DNA of 64,000 nt from Acetivibrio clariflavus DSM 19732. GTDB taxonomy: Bacteria > Bacillota > Clostridia > Acetivibrionales > Acetivibrionaceae. Under the pieces are notes generated by a model. That model worked only from the letters and a program-made list of their open reading frames with translations. It ran no database searches and was not told the origin of the DNA. The stretch covers positions 4,576,001-4,640,000 of the forward strand of contig NC_016627.1 of assembly GCF_000237085.1 (NCBI RefSeq). The letters are read 5' to 3'. Numbering within the stretch: the first letter of the stretch is position 1; every line of letters starts with the position of its first letter. The translations under genes and the position numbers were made by a program. Below, one piece after another: positions 47,137 to 56,602 of this stretch.

Positions 47137-47889
47137 TCAATAGCTGCAAACAGGAATTAATGACCCGATATCAACAACCTGTTGACCGGATAACGATATA
47201 ATCTTTTTACCTTTATTGCTAACAAATTCCATAATTTTGCTATAGCTTTCCAAACTTTCAAGCTTTCCGGCTACAGCCCACTTATCTTTATCTATTAAAC
47301 CCGAACTGCCTCCTATAAATCCATAGTCAAGTCCAGGCAGCAATATATTTTTTTCTTCAATAACCAAAACATCCAATCCTTTTCTATCGGCAACCCTTGC
47401 AATCCCTTGGTCCATAGTTATAATAGAATTCTCATCCACAACAGAAATTGCACATTTGGCATATCCTTGATTTATATGGACCAATTCCAAATCAAGTTTT
47501 AGAAAAAAGTTTTTTAAAACTTTATCTGTATACTTGGTATTATGAAATACAAATCTTCCTACTCTTGCCGCATTATAAGAAATATTCCCCGGATATTTGC
47601 ATTTTAATTCTGTTTCTCCCCGTATCATTTGAAATCCATATCTTTCAAGCTCTCTAACAATATCTATCGATGTACCCGGTGCATAGACTATTTTGGATCC
47701 GCCTATATGATGCAAAAACATATCGGGATGGAACGCAACAGAATCATATAAAGAGGGATGTGCTTTGGTCTTAATAATATTAATTCCATTGTCAAAAAGC
47801 CCTTTCTCAACACTATCGTTTATTCTGCCGTCAACAATCGCAAGGGTAACTTTTCCTTTAGGTATATTTGGAATATCTACATAGTTCAT
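47137..47889 (-). CDS. DUF6873-type protein with guanidino-modifying-enzyme-like fold
   Basis: A 250-residue protein. Segments LHHIGGSKIVYAPGTS, YPGNISYNAARVGRF, KCAISVVDENSIITMD and PGLDYGFIGGSSGLID follow the GME-fold family annotated DUF6873, related in fold to amidinotransferases and dimethylarginine hydrolases. I do not see the full catalytic Cys-His-Asp set, and function is unknown. The ATG at 47889 is chosen for GGAG at 8 bases; the frame is open for 13 more codons. Confidence 0.72.
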   Translation of the reverse strand: MNYVDIPNIPKGKVTLAIVDGRINDSVEKGLFDNGINIIKTKAHPSLYDSVAFHPDMFLHHIGGSKIVYAPGTSIDIVRELERYGFQMIRGETELKCKYPGNISYNAARVGRFVFHNTKYTDKVLKNFFLKLDLELVHINQGYAKCAISVVDENSIITMDQGIARVADRKGLDVLVIEEKNILLPGLDYGFIGGSSGLIDKDKWAVAGKLESLESYSKIMEFVSNKGKKIISLSGQQVVDIGSLIPVCSY

Positions 47890-48488
47890 GCTTATAACTC
47901 CACATTTTTGCAGTCTTTTATTACTCAATATTTTATAATATCATATTTTCAGTATCCGTAATTGTTATACTCATATACTGATTAAGTTCATGTTCGGCTA
48001 ACTGGCATAAATATTTATTTAATTTACATATAATTATCTTATCACACTTTATTGATAAACTTCATAATATAAAACTAGATAATACAAATTTATAAAATTA
48101 GCAAAAAATCTAAGAAAGTACTTTGTTAAATTCTATTTGAAATTTGTAAAAAACGTTAATTATTATCTTCATAGTTACATAAATATAATATGGAAATCAA
48201 CTTTCGTTAATATTTACCGTATACTATATTAACATCCCACACCGCTTTACAACAATGTGTTCCTTTTGCCCAAAAAAGTTTATAGTGCATTTTAACATGG
48301 TAAATGTTAAAAAGCACTAACTGTCAGTTACCTCCGGGTAATTGTCAGTTATTTAAATAAAACAAATTATTTTCTTAAACAATATTATAGCTATTTAATT
48401 CTATTAATATTTAAAACATTTATGGAAACAATACTATATAAAAGCTATTATATCTCTATTATATAAACTATCAATTGGGAGTGATATT
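47890..48488. other. 600-bp intergenic region with stem-loops
   Basis: It holds a long hairpin at 48284-48318 (AGTGC-ATTTTAACAT against ATGTTAAAAA-GCACT) and an imperfect one just after it at about 48319-48350 (CTGTCAGTTACC against GGTAATTGTCAG). Neither has a tight T run. They lie 140-200 bp upstream of the small Cys-rich protein gene and could be a leader or terminator. Confidence 0.4.
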
Positions 48489-48632
48489 ATGACAACTATA
48501 AACTGCTCATCCAATTGTATTCATCAAAAAGACGGAAAATGTTCTCTCGATAATGTCGCCATGAATTCGACATTAAGCACTAAAGACTGTATTTTTTATG
48601 AGGAAGATGTAAAAAAGAAGAAAAAGGAATAG
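48489..48632 (+). CDS. Small cysteine-cluster protein (47 residues)
   Basis: Read directly from the sequence: ATG with GGGAG 7 bases upstream, 47 codons, TAG. It has Cys at positions 6, 10, 18 and 33 in the pattern CSSNCIHQKDGKC then KDCIFY, ending in a Lys-rich tail. This resembles the small DUF1540-like metal-binding proteins common in Clostridia. Function is unknown. Confidence 0.78.
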   Translation: MTTINCSSNCIHQKDGKCSLDNVAMNSTLSTKDCIFYEEDVKKKKKE

Positions 48633-48706
48633 CAGTTGCTCCTTTCCATATTAAGTGCTATAATGAACTTAAGCAGTTTTCTATTTAAAAAACCAAGGTG
48701 ATTATT

Positions 48707-49900
48707 ATGCTATCTTCGGAAATCAAGAAGCTATCTTCCGATATACTAAGCGAAATAGTGTCTTTAAGGAGAACAATTCATAAAGAGCCGGAATTAGGCT
48801 TTAAAGAATTCAAAACTTCAACCCTTGTTGCCAATTACTTAAACTCTCTGGGACTTAAAGTAAATAAAGGTATTGCCGGTACAGGAGTCATTGGGCTTTT
48901 AGAAGGAAAATCCCCGGGGAAAACTATTGCAATCAGAGCCGACATGGATGCTTTACCAATTACCGAAGAAACCGATTTGCCATATGCTTCTTCAATCCCT
49001 GGAGTCATGCATGCTTGCGGTCACGATGTCCATACATCAATAGTTCTTGGTACCGCAAACATACTCAGCAAATTCAAAAATCAAATAAAAGGTAATATAA
49101 AATTCATATTTCAGCCTGGGGAAGAAGGATTGGGAGGAGCAAAAAAAATGATTGATGAAGGTGCTCTCGAAAATCCAAAGGTGGACGCAATAATTGCTCT
49201 TCATATAGCACCAAACTGTAAAACCGGACAAATTTCTATATGTTCAGGTCCCGTAATGGCATCTCCCAGTGAATTTACAATAGAAATAAAAGGCCGTGGA
49301 GGTCATGCTGCTGAACCTCAAAAAACTATTGATCCTATTATCATAGGTACAAACATCATTAACCTTTTTCAAACTATTGTGTCAAGAAACAAAGACCCAT
49401 TAAAAAGTGCGGTATTATCCGTTACCAGTTTTCAAGCCGGAAACGCTTTTAATATTATTCCGTCAAATGCTTATATCAAAGGTACTGTGAGAACCTTTGA
49501 CCCATTATTGGATGATGAAATTTATAAGAGAATGCACTCAATAATTTCCTCTGTAACCGGTGCAATGGGTGCAGAGTATTCTTTTAATTATAGGAAAAGT
49601 TACCCTCCCGTTATAAACAATAAAGAAATAGTGGATATAATCGTTAAAGCTTCATCAAAAATTATTGGCAAAGAAAATTTAATATTGAACAAGCAAGCAT
49701 CCATGCTCGCCGAGGATTTTTCGTATTATTCCAATGAAATACCCGGTGCTTTGTTTAATTTAGGATGCTCGCACCCATCGTGGACTCATTTTGAAAACCT
49801 GCACAGCAGCAAGTTGGTGGTAGACGAAAATTGTATTTCTACAGGCATGGAAATATTCTCTCAAACCGTTATGGATTTTTTTGAGAATAATATTTCCTAA
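48707..49900 (+). CDS. M20-family amidohydrolase (hippurate/N-acyl-amino-acid hydrolase type)
   Basis: A 397-residue metallopeptidase. Metal-site segments are MHACGHDVHTS (about 107-117), QPGEEGLGGAKKM (about 137-149), ALHIAPN and the late MLAEDFSYY. GRGGHAAEPQKTIDPI marks the dimerisation domain. The family removes acyl or acetyl groups from amino acids or related amides, such as N-acetylcysteine or indole-amino-acid conjugates. The ATG at 48707 with AAGGTG is better than a GTG three codons before. Confidence 0.92.
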   Translation: MLSSEIKKLSSDILSEIVSLRRTIHKEPELGFKEFKTSTLVANYLNSLGLKVNKGIAGTGVIGLLEGKSPGKTIAIRADMDALPITEETDLPYASSIPGVMHACGHDVHTSIVLGTANILSKFKNQIKGNIKFIFQPGEEGLGGAKKMIDEGALENPKVDAIIALHIAPNCKTGQISICSGPVMASPSEFTIEIKGRGGHAAEPQKTIDPIIIGTNIINLFQTIVSRNKDPLKSAVLSVTSFQAGNAFNIIPSNAYIKGTVRTFDPLLDDEIYKRMHSIISSVTGAMGAEYSFNYRKSYPPVINNKEIVDIIVKASSKIIGKENLILNKQASMLAEDFSYYSNEIPGALFNLGCSHPSWTHFENLHSSKLVVDENCISTGMEIFSQTVMDFFENNIS

Positions 49901-49957
49901 TGCCCTCATAATTATTATCTTTAGCATTTATACTTTTACATTTTTTAATGAAATTTG

Positions 49958-50181
49958 TCAATTAATGCTGTTGATTAAATCCTTTAAATCATTCAGTCTG
50001 TCATGGGGAATAGCAACCCCTTTTTGGCTTGGTTTAAATTCCTCACTTTGTCCATCTGTCCAAAATACTCTTATGTCAATATATTTCTTTCCGCCTTTTT
50101 AACCTTTTTAATCTGTATTTCTTCACGACTATTTTTTTCAATTTTTCCGATTAATTCTTCACTGTCCCAAAAACCAGCCAT
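49958..50181 (-). pseudogene. PC4/p15-like ssDNA-binding protein gene, one base short
   Basis: GGAGG lies 6-7 bases before ATG 50181. The first frame gives MAGFWDSEELIGKIEK and so on through IQIKKVKK, then runs out at a stop. The next frame over gives KYIDIRVFW, EEFKPSQKGVAIPHDRL and NDLKDLINSIN, which is the PC4 (transcriptional coactivator p15) fold. One extra A in the A5 run at 50096-50100 would join them into a 74-residue protein. Either a sequencing gap or a recent loss. PC4-like proteins bind single-stranded DNA. Confidence 0.75.
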
Positions 50182-50330
50182 AGTAATACCTCCAAATAGT
50201 TAAATTTAAAATACGGAATAATCTTAACAAAATTGCTTACAATAGTAAATAGTACATATTTTTCAATACATCATTCGAAAAAATCTCGGCAATAATACAC
50301 ATATAAAAAATAAGAAAGGAAGTTGTAGCT

Positions 50331-50552
50331 ATGAATAGAACACCCTTAGATAGACTAGCTCTAGTTATAGTTGTAATTGGAGCATTAAACTGGTTATTGG
50401 TAGGACTTTTCCAGTATGACCTTGTAGCCGCTTTGTTTGGCGGTCAAACATCATTTTTATCCAGAATAATTTATTCTATTGTAGGACTTGCCGGTCTGTA
50501 CAGCATTAGTTTACTCTTCAGGGAAGTACCTGCTGTAAGAGATAAGGTATAA
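50331..50552 (+). CDS. DUF378 small membrane protein
   Basis: A 73-residue protein with two membrane helices and the DUF378 pattern: LALVIVVIGALNWLLVGLF at 9-27, then SIVGLAGLYSISLL at about 49-62. Function is unknown. AAAGGAAG precedes the ATG. It is followed by its own terminator. Confidence 0.9.
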   Translation: MNRTPLDRLALVIVVIGALNWLLVGLFQYDLVAALFGGQTSFLSRIIYSIVGLAGLYSISLLFREVPAVRDKV

Positions 50553-50567
50553 CAGCAATTTACACGT

Positions 50568-50601
50568 TAAAGATGCCTGTTTTAGTTTAACAGGCATCTT
50601 T
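50568..50601 (+). terminator. Terminator of the DUF378 gene
   Basis: AAGATGCCTGTT and AACAGGCATCTT pair around a 7-base loop. Confidence 0.85.
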
Positions 50602-50651
50602 AACAACTTATCTACATATTTCAGAGGTAAATTGCCTTTTTAAAAATAAAT

Positions 50652-50792
50652 TCACTCTTTGCTCTCTGCTTTAATACCCCAGTTTTTAATATTACAATTG
50701 CTGCCATGCAAATCAGTACATATATCAATGTATTTCGACAGTATTAATTTATCCTTTTCGGTTAGCCTTACATTTAACTTTTTCAATTTCAT
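50652..50792 (-). CDS. Small hypothetical protein (46 residues)
   Basis: Read directly: ATG 50792 with GGGGGGAT 8 bases upstream and 46 codons. The product begins MKLKKLNVRLTEKDKLILS and has two Cys (25 and 33) and a GIKAESKE end. Composition is like a real clostridial protein. Family unknown. Confidence 0.6.
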   Translation of the reverse strand: MKLKKLNVRLTEKDKLILSKYIDICTDLHGSNCNIKNWGIKAESKE

Positions 50793-51000
50793 AACAAATC
50801 CCCCCAGTAATTCAAACAAATCTTCCTTTGTTTTTAAATAAAATATTGTTATATATATACCCTAACCAGTTCACTGTATAACATGGAAAAATACACGTTT
50901 ATTAGCATCATTTTCACCTTATAAAAATAAATTTAATGCACATTATATTAATACACTATCAAATAATTGATAGTGAATAAGATAAAAGGAGGCTATAAAT

Positions 51001-51177
51001 ATGGCTAGCAACAGCAAAACAAAGTTTGATAAATTGAAATATGAAGTAGCTTCTGAAGTTGGCGTTAACTTAAAACAGGGATACAATGGTGACATCACTG
51101 CCAGAGACGCAGGTAGAATAGGTGGAAATATCGTTAAGAAAGTCTTCCAGGCATATACAGGAAAGAACTATCAATAA
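51001..51177 (+). CDS. Alpha/beta-type small acid-soluble spore protein
   Basis: A 58-residue SASP. The germination protease site is in KYEVASEVGV (about 13-22). The conserved second half has DITARDAGRIGGNIVKKVF. It coats DNA in the spore core and gives UV and heat resistance. AGGAGG lies 7 bases before the ATG. It should be transcribed by SigG in the forespore; I could not place a convincing SigG promoter. Confidence 0.97.
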   Translation: MASNSKTKFDKLKYEVASEVGVNLKQGYNGDITARDAGRIGGNIVKKVFQAYTGKNYQ

Positions 51178-51206
51178 TGGATAATTACAAATAAAGTTTT
51201 GAATAA

Positions 51207-51238
51207 AGAAAAAAGGGTTGTTTTTACAACCCTTTTTC
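51207..51238 (+). terminator. Terminator of the SASP gene
   Basis: AAAAAGGGTTGT and ACAACCCTTTTT pair with a T loop, followed by T residues. Confidence 0.9.
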
Positions 51239-51324
51239 CTAATATAAAACTCAAATTTAACTCTCAGTTTTGCCAATCCTGAGAGCGGATGCAAAACCTA
51301 AATTTTACGAAAGGTTGATAGTTT

Positions 51325-51516
51325 ATGAAAAATAACCCAAATAAAAAAGCAGTCTTAAAAGATATTGTCACAGAAGAGACAGTTGCTGTCTATCCCTACA
51401 ATGTAGAAGGAAGTCAAGAAGAAATTGAAAAGAAAGTATTCGACTGGTATTATGCGCAAGGCTGTTCAAATGAAGAACAACTTCCAAAGCTGTTCGTAGA
51501 TATAGTATCGGAATAA
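51325..51516 (+). CDS. Hypothetical 63-residue protein
   Basis: An acidic protein with an aromatic segment, KVFDWYYAQGCSNEE. No family recognised. AAAGG is upstream of the ATG. It stands alone between terminators. Confidence 0.6.
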   Translation: MKNNPNKKAVLKDIVTEETVAVYPYNVEGSQEEIEKKVFDWYYAQGCSNEEQLPKLFVDIVSE

Positions 51517-51692
51517 AAGTTTAGGCAAAAAATTTTTCTTCATATTTTAATAAAAAATTTATGTCCATACAGAAAATGTACCAAAGGGGCATTTATGCCC
51601 CGCTAATTTTGTAAGCTTTCAGTTCATTGTCTAAATTACAGCATTTTGTAAACATCAAATAGAATCCTTTAATTAAACTTCAAAAAAAAACA

Positions 51693-51737
51693 CCTTCTTT
51701 TATATAATTGTCGGTAAAAACAATTGATAAAAGAAGG
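51693..51737 (-). terminator. Terminator of the yebC gene
   Basis: Read leftwards, CCTTCTTTTAT and ATAAAAGAAGG pair, then TG and nine T residues. It may act in both directions. Confidence 0.88.
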
Positions 51738-51748
51738 TTGGACCTTTT

Positions 51749-52477
51749 TTAATCTTCTTCCCAATTGTGATAAACATTTTGCACATCGTCTAAATCTTCT
51801 AAGTGTTCAATGAGTTTGTCCATTAACTCAATCTGTTTCGGGTCAGTGAGTTTTGTCATGGTTTGCGGTACCATTTCCACTTCTGCCTTGATAAATTCAT
51901 AACCTTTATTTTCAAGGCCTTCTCTCACCTTTGAAAAGTCCTCCGGTGCAGTAATAATCTCATAGTATTCCTCATCGGTCGAAAAATCTTCCGCACCATA
52001 CTCAAGGGCTTCCATCATCAGGTCATCCTCATTAATTTTGCCGTTCTTTTCTATAAGGATAACCCCCTTTTTATCAAACATAAAAGAAACACATCCGGTA
52101 GTTCCAAGGTTACCGCCAAATTTGTCAAAATAATGCCTTACGTCAGCAGCTGTCCTATTTCTGTTATCAGTCATGGCTTCAACAATAACTGCTACTCCGC
52201 CGGGACCATATCCCTCATAAACAATTTCCTCGTAATCGGTATTGTCTACTTCACCGGCAGCTTTTTTAATGCATCTCATAATATTTTCATTAGGCATATT
52301 AGCAGCTTTTGCTTTGGCAATAACATCCCTTAATTTTGAGTTGGACTCGGGGTCAGGTCCTCCTTGTCTTACAATAACGGCAATTTCCCTGCCCAATTTG
52401 GTAAATATTTTAGCCCTTTGAGCATCAGTTTTTTCTTTCTTACGCTTTATATTGGCCCATTTTGAATGCCCTGCCAT
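51749..52477 (-). CDS. yebC: YebC/PmpR-family protein
   Basis: A 242-residue protein with the family start [20 protein letters not shown] and the segments [19 protein letters not shown] and [21 protein letters not shown]. Members are named as transcription regulators; recent work links YebC to translation of proline stretches. This is of interest here because the window encodes very Pro-rich linkers (inference). GGAGGGG precedes the ATG. Confidence 0.96.
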   Translation of the reverse strand: MAGHSKWANIKRKKEKTDAQRAKIFTKLGREIAVIVRQGGPDPESNSKLRDVIAKAKAANMPNENIMRCIKKAAGEVDNTDYEEIVYEGYGPGGVAVIVEAMTDNRNRTAADVRHYFDKFGGNLGTTGCVSFMFDKKGVILIEKNGKINEDDLMMEALEYGAEDFSTDEEYYEIITAPEDFSKVREGLENKGYEFIKAEVEMVPQTMTKLTDPKQIELMDKLIEHLEDLDDVQNVYHNWEED

Positions 52478-52719
52478 AAAACCCCTCCATAAAAACTTTT
52501 AATAAAACATTCCTATAAGATTATAATATTAAAATGCTAATTTATAAAGCTTTTTTGACACTTATATTATATTTTATAATGTTTTTTTAAATTATCTATT
52601 TACATATTTGGAATTTTTATATAAAATATGTATAGTTTTTATATTCCATACAATTATTATGTTGTTCTTCATACACATTAATCTGTTGCAGATAATACCA
52701 TATTAAGGAATGATGTTAA

Positions 52720-53910
52720 TTGGGCAAGAGACAAGTTGTGAATGTATACATAAGAATCATTAATATTTTGTTAATTGCAGCACTCTTAGCGTTAAATTTG
52801 TGTTATTTCATCGAATCTAAAGAAGTTAACATAGGTTTCAGACGGACGAGTTTTTTTGTCCCAATTGAGTACATTTCATTAATAACAGTTTGCCTTTCTT
52901 TGATACTTTTACTTTTAGACATAACCAACTTAATAACCAGCCATTATTTTTACAAAAAAGAAAAAATCCAGGAAAAAGCTAAACTTATCAAATACCAGAA
53001 AGCAATTGACGTTCAATACAAATTGTTAGAGAAAATTGCTTCGCTTTATGACAATACTGTCAAATGCACCAATGAAAAATCCGAATTCTTTTATAACATG
53101 TCTCATGAGCTAAAAACTCCTATAACAGTCATATTAGGTGCAATTCAGCTTATAGAACAGAACAGGGTGCCACTTGAATATGACCGGCGAAAATCCAGCA
53201 AGCACATTGTAACTATAAAGCAAAACTGTTACAGGTTGCTTAGATTAATAAACAACATGCTTGATCTTAGTCGGATTGAATCTGGCTATATAAAATCCAA
53301 CATGGTTAATTGCAATATAGTATATCTTATAGAAGAAATTTGCCAATCGGTAATACCCTATTCGGATCAGAAATCCATAACCCTTGAATTTGATACTATG
53401 GAGGAAGAAATAATTACTGCTGTGGATGTGGATAAAATCGAAAGAATAATACTGAATCTCCTGTCAAACGCAATAAAATATACAAATAAGGGTGGAAAAA
53501 TTTCAGTCGTAGTATCAAGAGAAGGTGAAAATGTGTATATAAGTGTAAAAGACACAGGTATCGGAATACCGAAAGATAAGCAAAAAAGCGTATTTGAACG
53601 GTACCAGCAAGTGGACAGTTCTCTAACCAAAGGAATTGACGGATGCGGTTTGGGTCTATCTATTGTAAAGTCTTTTGTAGAACTTCACGGAGGAAGTATA
53701 AAAGTAAATAGCGAACCTAATATGGGCAGCGAATTTAAAATTTCTCTTCCAATTAAGCTTGTCGAGACAACTGACTGCGATACTCCAAAATGTGTAAAAG
53801 ACAACCAGAGAAGAATAATAGAAGCCATAAATATTGAATTTTCAGATATATATAACATTGCAGCGGAAAATCCTATTAAAGTAGTAAATTCCGCTGCAAT
53901 GAATAGATGA
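52720..53910 (+). CDS. Membrane sensor histidine kinase, orphan
   Basis: The product has 396 residues: two membrane helices (about 9-28 and 47-70), a short coiled coil, the HisKA H-box FFYNMSHELKTPITVILG (about 122-139) and a HATPase with N box NLLSNAIKYTNKGG, G1 DTGIGIPKDK and G2 GCGLGLSIVKSF. About 50 residues follow the kinase domain. There is no response regulator next to it. It starts at TTG with AAGGA upstream; the start is a little uncertain. Confidence 0.9.
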   Translation: MGKRQVVNVYIRIINILLIAALLALNLCYFIESKEVNIGFRRTSFFVPIEYISLITVCLSLILLLLDITNLITSHYFYKKEKIQEKAKLIKYQKAIDVQYKLLEKIASLYDNTVKCTNEKSEFFYNMSHELKTPITVILGAIQLIEQNRVPLEYDRRKSSKHIVTIKQNCYRLLRLINNMLDLSRIESGYIKSNMVNCNIVYLIEEICQSVIPYSDQKSITLEFDTMEEEIITAVDVDKIERIILNLLSNAIKYTNKGGKISVVVSREGENVYISVKDTGIGIPKDKQKSVFERYQQVDSSLTKGIDGCGLGLSIVKSFVELHGGSIKVNSEPNMGSEFKISLPIKLVETTDCDTPKCVKDNQRRIIEAINIEFSDIYNIAAENPIKVVNSAAMNR

Positions 53911-54141
53911 TTTCATCTTTAGTCTATTTCAAGTCTTTCAAAATTTATCTAAGCCTTTTTATAATTCAAAATATATAAATTTAGCTTTTTAAAAGTTAAT
54001 TTTGTAATTTTAAACAATTATGTTAAGACTAATTTTCCACTTTGCAAATTTTTCAAAAAAATTTAATCAAATTATATAGCTTTATGAAATATATCTTTAT
54101 GAAAACAGCCCGTGTCTTATAATATCTTTTCAACATTTACA

Positions 54142-54516
54142 TTATCTTAGAGCTACAAGAACACAAGCCTGAACTGCATTAAGTCCCTTTTCTTCTATCA
54201 AATCCATTATTTTATTGTTGAAAGTTCCAGGCTGAAGCCATACGTATTTTACACCAACCCTTGCCGCCTCTTCAATCACGCTCTCACCTATTTTAGGAGA
54301 AACAACCATATCGATTACTTCCGGAACCTCCGGCAAAGACGACAAGTCCTTATAACACTTATCTCCCTCAATGTATTCGTAATTCGGATTAACGGGATAA
54401 ACCGTATATCCCCGGGACTTCAGTTTCTTATAAATCATATTCCCATATTTCTCAGGATTGCTGTTAGCTCCCACTACAGCCCATACTTTTTTACTGAGCA
54501 TTTCTTCTTCCAACAT
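54142..54516 (-). CDS. CoA-binding protein, YccU type
   Basis: A 124-residue single Rossmann-like CoA-binding domain. AVVGANSNPEKYGNMIYKKL (about 13-32) is the nucleotide loop, then YPVNPNYEYIEG, IDMVVSP and VKYVWLQPGTFN. The function of this family is unclear. AAAGGAG lies upstream of the ATG. It is 17 bp from the YigZ-family gene upstream and likely shares its transcript. Confidence 0.9.
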   Translation of the reverse strand: MLEEEMLSKKVWAVVGANSNPEKYGNMIYKKLKSRGYTVYPVNPNYEYIEGDKCYKDLSSLPEVPEVIDMVVSPKIGESVIEEAARVGVKYVWLQPGTFNNKIMDLIEEKGLNAVQACVLVALR

Positions 54517-54533
54517 TCTGTCATCACTCCTTT

Positions 54534-55184
54534 CTATAAAATAAGTTTGCCATCTAAGTCCAATGTTATGTATGTCTCATCGCCAATTTCAACAATTGCC
54601 CTTGCATTTGTAACTTCTGTCACCAGTTTACTGAAGTTTTCAATTTCATCCACATACACAAAAACTATCAATTCTACATCCTGTTCATATATTATGTCTT
54701 TTATTGTATAACCTTTTGAAAGGAGAAAACTTTGCAACTTTCCAAATATTGTATACTCAACAATTATTCTCACTTCTTTGCAGAGCCTCTTTATAACAAT
54801 ACCGGCTTTTTCAATTCCCAAAGCTGCACTTTTTCCGTAAGCACGAATAAGACCTGCTGCCCCCAGTAAAGTTCCTCCAAAATAACGTGTAACAACCACC
54901 ACAATATTTTGAACATTCATTCTCTTTATAACTTCCAGCGTCGGAAGACCAGCAGTCCCGGAGGGCTCACCGTCATCACTGTATCTTTGTACAATATTAT
55001 TACCACCAATAAAATAAGCATAAACATTATGTGTGGCATCCCAATACTTTGTTTTCAGCTCATTTATAAAGGAAACTGCCTCTTCCTCACTCGCCACCGG
55101 CTTCACGTGAGCTATAAATCGCGATTTCTTTTCTTCAATTTCACAAACTGCTTCATTTAAAACCGTTTTATACTCCTTTTCCAA
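54534..55184 (-). CDS. YigZ/IMPACT-family protein
   Basis: A 216-residue protein. The N-terminal UPF0029 domain has KKSRFIAHVKPVASEEEA, DATHNVYAYFIG, RYSDDGEPSGTAGLP and VTRYFGGTLLGAAGLIRAY; a DUF1949 domain follows. IMPACT relatives act on translation control in eukaryotes; the bacterial role is not settled. The TTG at 55184, with AAAGGTGG 5 bases upstream, gives the usual family length. An ATG six codons earlier and longer frames are less supported. Confidence 0.87.
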   Translation of the reverse strand: MEKEYKTVLNEAVCEIEEKKSRFIAHVKPVASEEEAVSFINELKTKYWDATHNVYAYFIGGNNIVQRYSDDGEPSGTAGLPTLEVIKRMNVQNIVVVVTRYFGGTLLGAAGLIRAYGKSAALGIEKAGIVIKRLCKEVRIIVEYTIFGKLQSFLLSKGYTIKDIIYEQDVELIVFVYVDEIENFSKLVTEVTNARAIVEIGDETYITLDLDGKLIL

Positions 55185-55355
55185 ATTAACCACCTTTATC
55201 ATATTTGTCTTTTTATTATAACCCAGTCCTTTGCTCACACACAACATTTTAGCAAATTATACCAATAATGTTTATAATAATTTTACAAAAAATTCATAGA
55301 ACCCATAATAAAATAGTGTATAATATTATTAGGACATATTCTAAGGGGGATTATT

Positions 55356-55928
55356 ATGCTTCGTTTTATTAAAGAAATTGCCAGTTGGACCGCGTATATA
55401 CTATCTGCTGTTGCAATCGGCTTGGCTATAAATACTTTCGTTTTTCAACCGACCCAAATCGTTGGATGTTCCATGGAATCCACCTTCTATGAAAATGATA
55501 AAATAATGGTAAATAAGCTCATTCATACTTTTCGTTCCGAGCCCGATTACGGCGATATTGTGATTATCGACAGCCGTGTAAATCGAGACAGGACCATTAA
55601 GGACGATTTGATGGATAGTCTTAAATATAATGCCATAACCAGCATGTTTACCAAAGAAAAGCAGGATGTTTTGTGGATAAAGAGAGTTATTGGAAAAGCA
55701 GGAGACACATTGGAGTATATTGACGGCACCTTGTACAGAAACGGAGAAGCATTGCAGGAAGATTATATCAAAGAGCCTATGCGTTTTTTCCCCGAAGGAA
55801 AAGTTGTTGTGCCCGAAGGTTGTATATATGTTATGGGAGATAACAGAAATGCAAGCTTAGACAGCCGAATGATTGGGGCAATTCCTCTTGATCATGTAAT
55901 CGGTAAGTTTGCTTTCAAATTTAATTGA
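55356..55928 (+). CDS. lepB: Signal peptidase I
   Basis: A 190-residue type I leader peptidase with one N-terminal membrane helix (about 10-30). The catalytic Ser is in GCSMESTF (about 37-44), and the catalytic Lys in WIKRVIGKAGD (about 107-117). Box E is GDNRNASLDSR. It removes signal peptides after export, relevant to the secreted enzymes in this window. GGGGGA precedes the ATG. A TATAAT lies at 55319-55324. Confidence 0.95.
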   Translation: MLRFIKEIASWTAYILSAVAIGLAINTFVFQPTQIVGCSMESTFYENDKIMVNKLIHTFRSEPDYGDIVIIDSRVNRDRTIKDDLMDSLKYNAITSMFTKEKQDVLWIKRVIGKAGDTLEYIDGTLYRNGEALQEDYIKEPMRFFPEGKVVVPEGCIYVMGDNRNASLDSRMIGAIPLDHVIGKFAFKFN

Positions 55929-56045
55929 AGTTTTTGATATATATTTAAAGGACTTGTTGAAAATATAATTTCGCAAAAACCTGTTTTACTTAATTATATT
56001 TTAACTATAAATGCTTTACAAACAATCAAAAGTCTTTTATCGTAT

Positions 56046-56082
56046 AAGGCCACAAGTATTTATTAAACATACTCATGGCCTT
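56046..56082. terminator. Terminator between convergent lepB and Nudix-like genes
   Basis: AAGGCCA and TGGCCTT are joined by further AGTAT/ATACT pairing, then a run of T on the rightward strand. Confidence 0.8.
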
Positions 56083-56182
56083 TTTTATTCAATATTAAAT
56101 AAATTACAGACTTCTTTCCAATCATTGACCAATTTTTGCAATTTTTCGGCTATGAGAATGTTAAATTCAAATTCATCGAATC

Positions 56183-56602
56183 CTAGTTAAATTGTTCCAT
56201 TTGCTTATATTTCGTAAAAGATAAATTAACTAATGACTTATCCTGATTGTATTTCATCAAATTCATGGCTTCTTCAACATTTACAAAGGCACTGTTATTT
56301 TTTATATTTTCTTCGTTAACTTTATCATTGCGGGATTTCATAATATACCAGGTAACTTTGTTTAAGAATGGTGTTTGACGTGTCATTGGAAAGTATGTAC
56401 ATTCGTAACTTGTTTGACCGGCGTTAGATATTATTTCCGCCTGAATTCCGGACTCTTGACTGATTTTATTAAGGGCAACTTCATTTGGTAATTCTCCGTC
56501 GCGTAGTTGCTCTCGTGGAAGTACCCAGCCATCTTCACACTTTCGAAGGAGTACCTTGTTTCCAGAGAATACAACTCCGCCTGCAAAGCTCCTTACCAAC
56601 AT
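56183..56602 (-). CDS. Nudix-fold protein with degenerate catalytic box, possibly truncated
   Basis: A 139-residue Nudix fold. It has FAGGVVFSGNKVLLRKC at the start, and the Nudix box is DGELPNEVALNKISQESGI. Compared with GX5EX7REUXEEXGU, the first Gly is Glu, Arg is Asn, the first Glu of REU is Lys, and the first Glu of the EE pair is Gln. Hydrolase activity is therefore doubtful; a binding role is possible. ATG 56602 has AAAGGGG. After the stop a different frame encodes about 32 coding-like residues (FDEFEFNILIAEKLQ and on) ending at 56085, right before the terminator, so the gene may be one base short. Confidence 0.75.
   Translation of the reverse strand: MLVRSFAGGVVFSGNKVLLRKCEDGWVLPREQLRDGELPNEVALNKISQESGIQAEIISNAGQTSYECTYFPMTRQTPFLNKVTWYIMKSRNDKVNEENIKNNSAFVNVEEAMNLMKYNQDKSLVNLSFTKYKQMEQFN

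Noticed and set aside
49881-50203. Rightward frames of 73 and 66 codons after the M20 gene
   Set aside because: They are opposite-strand shadows of the split PC4-like gene, which has the real ribosome binding site.
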